Assembly: GCA_013314865.1 (NCBI GenBank)
Contig: JABUEV010000128.1
Coordinates: 1 to 6,941, forward strand
DNA length: 6,941 bases
Direction of reading: 5' to 3'
DNA from: Bacteroidales bacterium
GTDB lineage: Bacteria; Bacteroidota; Bacteroidia; Bacteroidales; VadinHA17
The notes beneath the pieces were generated by a model. The model searched no databases, was not told the origin of the DNA, and saw only the letters and a program-made list of their open reading frames with translations. A program made the position numbers and the translations under genes. Positions 1 to 5,359 of this stretch are shown here, in pieces (positions within the stretch are counted from its first letter, which is position 1; each line of letters opens with the position of its first letter).

Positions 1-562
1 TCATAATTCCGGCAAAAACAGCTATCAGGATGCCTTTTTTCAGGGCAAATTCTTTCACAGCTGCTTTTTTGTCCTCCTCGCTCATTTCACTGCTTTTAAG
101 TGATCCTGCATAGCCTATTATGGCAATTCCTGCTACTGTTATTGCAACTCCAATGACTGTAAGAATTCCGGATAATGAGCCAAAAAGATTATCTCCGGCA
201 ACTATTGGAGGAATAAGTGTCCCGAATGCAGCGCAAAGCCCAAGGGCAATGCTCTGTCCAAGTGCCACTCCAAGATAACGGATGCTTAATCCAAAAGTCA
301 ACCCGCCGAAACCCCATAAAATACCAAAAAACATCGCCATCAGTTTTGCCGATCCCGGTGATTCTCTTAAAATTGGTAATAGTTCACCGTGCGGGATGAA
401 AATAAGCGCAAAAAGCCATGGAGCAATAAGCCATGCAGCTACCCCCTGGCTGATCCAGTACGACTCCCATGCCCATGATTTTACTTTTTTAAACGGAACA
501 TAAAAACTTGCAGCCCCGATGCTTCCCAAGGCAATCAAAAGGATTCCTGCTATTGGATTCAT
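1..562 (-). CDS. rhaT: L-rhamnose/H+ symporter RhaT, C-terminus beyond window edge
   Basis: Inner-membrane importer of L-rhamnose, driven by protons. The minus-strand frame opens with ATG at 562-560 and stays open through base 1, giving 187 residues; E. coli RhaT, as I recall it, has 344, so roughly the N-terminal half is present. Family motifs are clear: FYVPFKKVKSWAWE (residues 20-33), IRYLG (94-98) and EFALKKGILIAV (171-182) match the corresponding E. coli RhaT segments from memory. Hydrophobic membrane segments fall at about 4-24, 36-56, 73-93, 97-119, 130-152 and from 176 on. A hydrophilic charged stretch at 155-172 is probably a cytoplasmic loop. It diverges from the alpha-L-rhamnosidase gene, which fits uptake of the sugar that enzyme releases. 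No Shine-Dalgarno sequence is visible ahead of the ATG. Other DMT-superfamily sugar carriers are possible but fit these motifs less well. Confidence 0.93.
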   Translation of the reverse strand, partial: MNPIAGILLIALGSIGAASFYVPFKKVKSWAWESYWISQGVAAWLIAPWLFALIFIPHGELLPILRESPGSAKLMAMFFGILWGFGGLTFGLSIRYLGVALGQSIALGLCAAFGTLIPPIVAGDNLFGSLSGILTVIGVAITVAGIAIIGYAGSLKSSEMSEEDKKAAVKEFALKKGILIAVFAGIM

Positions 563-690
563 ATTACTTTTTTTTATAATTACAAGAATCGCAATTTAGA
601 AACTTTAAGGAATGAAATTCACTTCACGGACAATTTTTTTATTCGATATTTTTTAATAATCTTGAAAACTAATTTCAAAACACCCTAATT
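563..690. promoter_or_regulatory. Divergent intergenic region between rhaT and the rhamnosidase gene
   Basis: This 128-bp AT-rich spacer separates two divergent start codons and must hold the 5' control signals of both genes. On the plus strand TATTTTTT at 647-654 resembles the Bacteroidetes -7 element TAnnTTTG, but no TTG lies at the right distance upstream, so I do not assign a firm promoter. No convincing element is seen for rhaT on the minus strand. A shared arrangement would allow one rhamnose-responsive regulator to control both genes; that is inference, and no regulator is encoded in the window. Confidence 0.45.
662..678. repeat. Inverted repeat TTGAAA-N5-TTTCAA upstream of the rhamnosidase
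   Basis: Perfect 6-bp arms (662-667 and 673-678) are separated by ACTAA and end 12 bp before the rhamnosidase ATG. It could be an operator half-site pair or a small hairpin in the 5' leader. Arms this short made only of A, T and one G/C pair occur often by chance in such AT-rich DNA. Confidence 0.3.
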
Positions 691-3426
691 ATGAAAGCTC
701 TAAGGTTGACCATCATTCTTGCATTTTTCTACTTTGGTATCTCATTCTCACAGGATTTGGCAGTCAGGGATCTCACTGTCGAACACAAAGTTAATCCTAT
801 GGGCGTGGATGCAGTAAAGCCGCGTTTTTCCTGGAAAATATCAGCAACAGGCGGATCTGTCATGCAGACGGCATATTCCCTGAGGGTCTCTACGGATGCG
901 GGATTTAAGGCTTCAAAAACCGTATGGCAATCCGGCAAAATAATGTCAGATGAATCCTTGCTTCAGCCTTATTCAGGTCCTGACCTAAAACCTTATCAGA
1001 GATATTACTGGCAGGTAAGGGTCTGGGATAACAAAGGAAGAGTGAGCAAATGGAGTGAAGTTGCTTTCTGGGAAACAGGACTGATGGAACCTTCCGGCTG
1101 GAAGGCAAAATGGATAGAGCTTGAGGCTGACACAAACCGCTACTCCCCCTCTCCTCACTTCAGGAAGGAGTTTTCTATATCAAAGCAGGTCTCAAGTGCA
1201 CGGGTATATGTTACATCGCATGGTTTCTATGAACTTCATATTAACGGGAAAAAGGCAGGCGACCAGGTCTTAACCCCCGGATGGACATCATATAGTAAAC
1301 GACTTCAGTATCAGGTTTATGATGTTACTTCACTGCTAAGAAAGGGTAGCAATGCTGTAGGTGCAGTACTCGGTGACGGATGGTACAGGGGAACACTGGC
1401 ATGGGGGAACAACTGGGCGGTATATGGAAAGAGACTGGGATTGCTGCTCCAGATGAAAATAGTGTTTACTGATGGCACCGAGGCGTTGATTGTCACGGAT
1501 GAAAGCTGGAAAGGAATAATTGACGGTGCAATCAGAATGAATGACATCTATAACGGAGAAATTTACGATGCTACAAAAAGGCTTACAGGCTGGAATTTAC
1601 CTGGTTATAACGACAATAACTGGATAAAAGTCAGAACAGGCAATTATGGAACAGGGAATATTATTGCTTCCGAAAGTGTACCGGTCAGGAAAATTCAGGA
1701 GATTAAACCGGTTAAGATTTTCAGAACTCCCAAAGGGGACCTGATAGCCGATATGGGTCAGAATATGGTCGGATGGATCAGACTAAAGGTTAGTGGCCCG
1801 CGTGGTACAGTAGTCACGCTCAGCCATGCCGAAGTAATGGATAAATATGGGGAATTTTATACCGAAAACCTTAGAAGGGCAAAGTGCCAGCTTAAATATA
1901 CCCTGTCGGGAGAAGGTGAAGAGATATATGAACCGCGTTTCACTTTCATGGGTTTCAGATATGTTAAAGTAGAAGGATTCCCCGGCAATCTCACTCCGGA
2001 AAACCTTACCGGAGTCGTTGTTCATTCTGATATGACCCCAACAGGCAAATACGAAAGCTCAAATCAACTTTTAAACCAGCTGCAGCACAATATTGTATGG
2101 GGACAGAAAGGCAACTTTGTGGACGTTCCCACAGATTGCCCTCAAAGAGATGAGAGGCTTGGATGGACAGGAGATGCTCAGGCATTCTGCCGTACTGCTT
2201 CATTTAATTATAATGTCGCACCATTTTTTACAAAATGGCTTAAAGACGTGTCAGCCGATCAGAAACCCGGCGGTGAGGTTCCGGATGTAATTCCGGATGT
2301 GCTGAACAGTCAGACTGCCACCACAGCAAGACCTTCTGCAGGCTGGGGAGATGTTGCAGTTATTGCTCCATGGACTATATACCAGGTTTTTGGTGACAAA
2401 AAAATACTTGAAACTCAATACCCCGGCATGAAAGCATGGGTTGAATATATCCGGAAGCAGGCAGGCGAAAGTTACCAGTGGAAACAGGGAAGCAAATACG
2501 GAGACTGGCTTTTCTATCATCCGCCTGTAAATAACCACACTGAACCGGATGGATATACAGAACCCGATTTCATCGCAACAGCGTTCTATGCATACTCATC
2601 CAGACTCCTTGCGATGGCCGCCAAAGAACTTGGAAAAACTGATGACGAAAAACTTTACAATGACATTTACAACCGCATTAAAGAAGTCTTTAACCATGAA
2701 TATGTGACCCCTGCAGGAAGGGTAGGAACAAATTCCCAGACATCTTATGTGCTTGCCCTCATGTTTGACCTCCTGCCTGCTGATTTGCGGTATCAGGCTG
2801 TGAAGTTCCTGGTGGATGACATTAAGAGCAGAAGAAATCACCTTTCAACAGGATTCCTTGGAACTCCATTCCTGTGCCATGTACTCTCAGCCAATGGCTA
2901 TACCGATGTTGCATATGACCTTCTTTTGCAGGAGTCATATCCTTCCTGGTTGTATCCTGTAAAAATGGGTGCTACAACAATCTGGGAAAGATGGGATGGA
3001 CAGAAGCCTGACAGCACTTTCCAGGACCCGGGAATGAACTCATTTAACCATTATGCCTACGGTGCCATAGGTGACTGGATGTACAGGGTCTCAGCAGGCA
3101 TTGAAGCTCTAAAACCTGGCTACAAACAGATACTGATACAGCCGAATCCGGATGAAAGACTCAAATATTCAAAAGCTTCATTTGAAAGTCCATACGGGAC
3201 AATCGAATCAGGATGGGAAATAAATGAGGGCAAAATAACTGTTAAAGTAAAAATACCGGCAAATACCACTGCCGTCATAAAATTATCGGCTGATGATCCT
3301 GCAAAAGTGACATCGGGAGGCAGAAAACTGAATGAAAATGCCAATCTCTCTGACATAAAAGTAATAGAGAAAAAAGTAACAATGCTGGCCGGTTCAGGCG
3401 ATTATGTCTTTGAGTATGGTAAGTAA
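691..3426 (+). CDS. Secreted GH78 alpha-L-rhamnosidase
   Basis: Inverting glycosidase that removes terminal alpha-L-rhamnose from plant or microbial polysaccharides and glycosides. Residues 1-20 form a type I signal peptide ending ISFS before Q21; no lipobox cysteine is present, so a soluble periplasmic enzyme is expected. Predicted order: Ig/Fn3-like N-terminal domain (about 23-132), rhamnosidase N domain (about 165-335), beta domain (about 340-445), (alpha/alpha)6 catalytic barrel (about 450-800), C-terminal beta-sandwich (802-910). The signature DCPQRDERLGWTGD spans 482-495. By alignment from memory with Streptomyces SaRha78A (D630, E636, W695, E895), D482 and general acid E488 match the first two, W552 in GWGD the third, and E766 in TTIWERWDG is the general base. 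Its 911 residues are normal for the family and the reading frame is intact. The ATG directly precedes the signal peptide, which fixes the start. The natural substrate cannot be read from sequence. Confidence 0.96.
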   Translation: MKALRLTIILAFFYFGISFSQDLAVRDLTVEHKVNPMGVDAVKPRFSWKISATGGSVMQTAYSLRVSTDAGFKASKTVWQSGKIMSDESLLQPYSGPDLKPYQRYYWQVRVWDNKGRVSKWSEVAFWETGLMEPSGWKAKWIELEADTNRYSPSPHFRKEFSISKQVSSARVYVTSHGFYELHINGKKAGDQVLTPGWTSYSKRLQYQVYDVTSLLRKGSNAVGAVLGDGWYRGTLAWGNNWAVYGKRLGLLLQMKIVFTDGTEALIVTDESWKGIIDGAIRMNDIYNGEIYDATKRLTGWNLPGYNDNNWIKVRTGNYGTGNIIASESVPVRKIQEIKPVKIFRTPKGDLIADMGQNMVGWIRLKVSGPRGTVVTLSHAEVMDKYGEFYTENLRRAKCQLKYTLSGEGEEIYEPRFTFMGFRYVKVEGFPGNLTPENLTGVVVHSDMTPTGKYESSNQLLNQLQHNIVWGQKGNFVDVPTDCPQRDERLGWTGDAQAFCRTASFNYNVAPFFTKWLKDVSADQKPGGEVPDVIPDVLNSQTATTARPSAGWGDVAVIAPWTIYQVFGDKKILETQYPGMKAWVEYIRKQAGESYQWKQGSKYGDWLFYHPPVNNHTEPDGYTEPDFIATAFYAYSSRLLAMAAKELGKTDDEKLYNDIYNRIKEVFNHEYVTPAGRVGTNSQTSYVLALMFDLLPADLRYQAVKFLVDDIKSRRNHLSTGFLGTPFLCHVLSANGYTDVAYDLLLQESYPSWLYPVKMGATTIWERWDGQKPDSTFQDPGMNSFNHYAYGAIGDWMYRVSAGIEALKPGYKQILIQPNPDERLKYSKASFESPYGTIESGWEINEGKITVKVKIPANTTAVIKLSADDPAKVTSGGRKLNENANLSDIKVIEKKVTMLAGSGDYVFEYGK

Positions 3427-3444
3427 AGTTCGGATGAAACGCTG

Positions 3445-4347
3445 ATGAGCTTTATTCAGAACCACCTGGGAGAATTTTCTGCCCTTTTTACTGCATTTTT
3501 CTGGACAATTACTGCACTTGCATTCGAATCAGCAGTCAGAAAGATCGGATCAATTCCTGTCAATATTATCAGACTGGTTCTGGGCTTTATTTTTCTGAGC
3601 ATTTACACTCTCATCCGGAGAGGATTATTCCTCCCTGTTGATGCAGGCATCGAAAACTGGATCTGGCTTTCCTTATCAGGACTGGTCGGACTTGTCTTTG
3701 GGGACCTGTTTCTTTTCAAATCTTATGAGATAATAGGGTCCAGGTTTTCAATGCTGGTTATGACACTTGTACCTCCAATTACAGCATTATCGGGGTTTAT
3801 TATCTTATCTGAGAAGCTTACGCTTCTCCATCTTGCCGGTATGTTTGTAACATTTTCCGGAATAATTCTTGCCATATTCAACCGTAATTCAAACGGGTCA
3901 GGATTCAGACTGAAATTAGCTCCTAGAGGAATTTTGTATGCTTTTGGCGGAGCTGTCGGACAGGCACTTGGACTTGTTCTCAGCAAGCTTGGTATGAATG
4001 ATTATGATCCCTTTGCCTCTACTCAGATAAGACTATTATCAGGCATTGCCGGCTACATCTTTCTGATTTTCGCTTTTTCAAGGTGGAAATCAGTCTTTTC
4101 AGCTCTAAGAGACCGGGAAGGGATTAAGGCTACTTCAATTGGTGCATTTTTTGGACCGTTTCTCGGCATTTCGTTCTCACTTCTTGCTGTAAAATTCACT
4201 GCTACAGGAATAGCTTCCACAATCATGGCACTTGTGCCTGTTTTTATTATTTTCCCGTCAGTAGTTTTATATAAACAAAAGGTGACTCCCTATGAAATTG
4301 CAGGTGCAGTAATAAGCGTTGCCGGAGTTGCACTGTTTTTTATTTAA
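3445..4347 (+). CDS. EamA/DMT-superfamily transporter, ten predicted helices
   Basis: Inner-membrane carrier of the drug/metabolite transporter superfamily; members export or import amino acids, sugars, nucleotides or other small metabolites, and the substrate here is unknown. The 300 residues contain two EamA-like halves (about 8-146 and 160-300), as expected from the family's internal duplication. Hydrophobic segments lie at about 10-30, 39-57, 72-92, 101-121, 127-145, 161-181, 192-212, 229-249, 254-274 and 281-300. Features typical of the family are the TAFFWTITAL stretch in helix 1, the LVPPITALSGF(I)ILSEKLT region at the end of half one (107-126) and its counterpart MALVPVFIIF...VTPYEIAGAVI in half two. 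The start lies 18 bp after the rhamnosidase stop and arfB begins 5 bp after its own stop, so co-transcription is likely. A role in rhamnose use is possible only by position. No Shine-Dalgarno sequence is visible. Confidence 0.88.
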   Translation: MSFIQNHLGEFSALFTAFFWTITALAFESAVRKIGSIPVNIIRLVLGFIFLSIYTLIRRGLFLPVDAGIENWIWLSLSGLVGLVFGDLFLFKSYEIIGSRFSMLVMTLVPPITALSGFIILSEKLTLLHLAGMFVTFSGIILAIFNRNSNGSGFRLKLAPRGILYAFGGAVGQALGLVLSKLGMNDYDPFASTQIRLLSGIAGYIFLIFAFSRWKSVFSALRDREGIKATSIGAFFGPFLGISFSLLAVKFTATGIASTIMALVPVFIIFPSVVLYKQKVTPYEIAGAVISVAGVALFFI

Positions 4348-4352
4348 CAATA

Positions 4353-4784
4353 ATGTTTATGCTGAGAAAAGAGCTTCAGGAACTGCTTGCCGGTGAATTT
4401 GTCATGTCCACAGCTAGAAGCGGCGGTCCGGGCGGACAAAATGTCAATAAAACCAATTCAAAAGTAGAAGTAAGGCTGAAAATTGATACTTCCACAGCCC
4501 TTACTCAGGAAGAGAAATCAATTCTCCTGGCAAGACTAAAAACCAGAATTAATTCTGAAGGAGAGTTAATCGTTGCATCTCAGAGATACAGGTCTCAGAT
4601 AAAAAACAGACAGGATGCCATAGCAAAAATGATTAAACTGATTGCCGGTGCACTTACTGAAAAGAAGGCAAGAATACCGACAAAACCGACAGATAAGTCA
4701 AAGGAAGTAAGACTTGAAAAAAAACGACAGAGAGGTTCTCTGAAGAAATTGAGAATGAGCCGGGAAGAGGATTTAAATGAATGA
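4353..4784 (+). CDS. arfB: ArfB-type peptidyl-tRNA hydrolase (ribosome rescue factor)
   Basis: Stop-codon-independent release factor that frees ribosomes stalled at mRNA ends by hydrolysing peptidyl-tRNA. The catalytic loop SGGPGGQNVNK (residues 23-33) carries the GGQ motif at 27-29, shared with class I release factors. The protein is only 143 residues and has no codon-recognition domain, matching ArfB (E. coli YaeJ, about 140). The C-terminal tail (about 103-137) is rich in Lys and Arg and includes RIPTKPT, KKRQRGS and KKLR, very like the ArfB tail that enters the empty mRNA channel. ATG codons at 4353 and 4359 (Met1 and Met3) are both possible starts; neither has a Shine-Dalgarno sequence. 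It is the last gene of a tightly packed three-gene run, 5 bp after the transporter. A release factor RF1/RF2 fragment is excluded by the basic tail and complete small fold. Confidence 0.93.
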   Translation: MFMLRKELQELLAGEFVMSTARSGGPGGQNVNKTNSKVEVRLKIDTSTALTQEEKSILLARLKTRINSEGELIVASQRYRSQIKNRQDAIAKMIKLIAGALTEKKARIPTKPTDKSKEVRLEKKRQRGSLKKLRMSREEDLNE

Positions 4785-4785
4785 T

Positions 4786-4821
4786 ATTGTTTCAGGTTTC
4801 CGGTTATTGCCGGAAAACAAT
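4786..4821 (+). terminator. Hairpin immediately downstream of arfB, possible terminator
   Basis: TTTCCGG (4797-4803) pairs perfectly with CCGGAAA (4810-4816) around the six-base loop TTATTG. The stem can be extended by ATTGT (4786-4790) with ACAAT (4817-4821) if the six bases TTCAGG on the 5' side bulge out. It begins 2 bp after the arfB stop. No T-run follows, so an intrinsic terminator is uncertain; a 3'-end stabilising hairpin is an alternative. Confidence 0.4.
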
Positions 4822-4873
4822 TCAGGCTGACAGCCATACTGCCAGGCTTAACAACTTCGAAAAGGCAATTGTG

Positions 4874-4961
4874 CAATATTGGAACCTCTCCTGTCTCACT
4901 TTCTAATCTCTCAACTCTCACCTCTCACATCTCACATCTCACCTCTCACATCTCAATATTG
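4874..4961. repeat. CT-rich tandem heptads flanked by CAATATTG octamers
   Basis: Seven contiguous 7-bp units occupy 4907-4955: TCTCTCA, ACTCTCA, CCTCTCA, CATCTCA, CATCTCA, CCTCTCA and CATCTCA, all ending TCTCA. The complementary strand is a purine-rich GAG-type tract. The palindromic octamer CAATATTG occurs at 4874-4881 and again at 4954-4961, exactly 80 bp apart, and both copies are followed within a few bases by CCTCTCC. The region between them lacks terminal inverted repeats or an ORF. The array is an interrupted low-complexity microsatellite-like element; function is unknown. Confidence 0.85.
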
Positions 4962-4995
4962 CCTCTCCCCTCTTTTTGCTTTTAGGAAACTGAAC

Positions 4996-5029
4996 TCTTT
5001 GGCATAATAATTGTTATGCCAAAGATTTT
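4996..5029 (+). terminator. Strong hairpin with short T-tail, likely intrinsic terminator
   Basis: A perfect 12-bp stem pairs TCTTTGGCATAA (4996-5007) with TTATGCCAAAGA (5014-5025) across the loop TAATTG, and TTTTCTT follows at 5026-5032. This is the best terminator candidate in the window. It would end transcription from the rhamnosidase-transporter-arfB unit about 210 bp past the arfB stop and insulate the downstream aminomutase gene. The same inverted repeat could alternatively be a protein-binding site, since it is symmetrical and only moderately GC-containing. Confidence 0.6.
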
Positions 5030-5246
5030 CTTAATAGAAAATAATAAAAGAGTATAAATTCAGTTTTTAGCAAAATATAAAAAGAAGAATGAAGGCAAAT
5101 TTTGCATGCAGTTTTTGCAGGACAATGAACACAATTTAAGTTCAATTTGTAAATAATTGTATTTCTGTATTTTATATTGACATGACATATAAAGGGTTCA
5201 GAATGTTTAAAAATAAAAAGAGATGTTAATATTTAAAATAAAAAAA

Positions 5247-5278
5247 ATTGATCACTGTATTGACATAATGTATATTTT
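5247..5278 (+). promoter_or_regulatory. Candidate Bacteroidetes-type promoter for the kamA-like gene
   Basis: ATTG at 5247-5250 is followed after 20 bp by TATATTTT at 5271-5278, close to the Bacteroidetes consensus TTTG-N19-21-TAnnTTTG. Transcription would start near 5285, leaving about 75 bases of leader. A weaker alternative is TTTG at 5146-5149 with TATTTTAT at 5168-5175 (18-bp spacing). The nonamer TATTGACAT appears both at 5175-5183 and 5258-5266, next to the two candidates. In DNA this AT-rich such matches are weak evidence. Confidence 0.4.
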
Positions 5279-5338
5279 CGACGCAATTTTTTAATAGAAA
5301 CCAATTAAAAACCACTCAAAACAAAGAAAATCAAAAGG

Positions 5339-5350
5339 TGAAAATTTTCA
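5339..5350. repeat. Palindrome TGAAAATTTTCA just before the kamA-like start
   Basis: A perfect 12-bp palindrome ends 9 bp before the ATG at 5360. Its TGA is also the in-frame stop that bounds the reading frame upstream, so ATG 5360 is the first available start. The only purine-rich SD-like bases (AAAAGGTG, 5333-5340) lie about 20 bases from the ATG, too far for ordinary ribosome binding. It may be an operator or simply a chance A/T palindrome. Confidence 0.35.
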
Positions 5351-5359
5351 TCTGCAATT

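Larger units (their letters stand above)
4785..5359. other. 575-bp gene-free region between arfB and the kamA-like gene
   Basis: No credible gene is seen on either strand. From left to right it contains a hairpin directly after arfB (4786-4821), a stretch with short repeats such as GGCTGACAGCC (4825-4835), the CT-rich heptad array (4907-4955) between two CAATATTG octamers, a pyrimidine-rich run up to about 4982, a strong hairpin followed by T residues (4996-5029), and a roughly 330-bp very AT-rich leader. The leader has candidate promoters at 5146-5175 and 5247-5278 and a palindrome just before the next start codon. The first half is less AT-rich and compositionally different from the second, so it may be a dispersed intergenic element; that needs genome comparison. 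Confidence 0.7.

Noticed and set aside
217..503. Two plus-strand open frames opposite rhaT (217-399 and 282-503)
   Set aside because: They are antisense to a well-supported RhaT reading frame and have no domain character.
3434..3445. Three-codon ORF ATG AAA CGC TGA overlapping the transporter start (TGATG)
   Set aside because: Too short to be meaningful without conservation; no sign of translational coupling beyond the overlap.
4353..4784. Fragment of peptide chain release factor RF1 or RF2
   Set aside because: The protein is a complete small GGQ domain with the basic ArfB tail, and there is no disrupted release-factor sequence around it.
4595..4921. Open frame of 108 codons on the minus strand overlapping the end of arfB and the repeat region
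   Set aside because: Its 3' half is antisense to the clearly coding arfB gene, its 5' part runs through low-complexity repeat DNA, and the translation shows no recognisable domain.
4907..4955. CRISPR array
   Set aside because: The units are contiguous 7-mers without spacers, and no cas gene is nearby.
5089..5139. Small ORF MKANFACSFCRTMNTI with a purine-rich stretch upstream and a CSFC motif
   Set aside because: Only 16 codons in AT-rich leader DNA; chance is likely, and no family of such peptides is known to me. It could be revisited if conserved.
5260..5276. Classical sigma-70 promoter from TTGACA at 5260-5265
   Set aside because: The nearest TATATT is only 5 bp downstream, not 16-18 bp, so the two boxes cannot work together.
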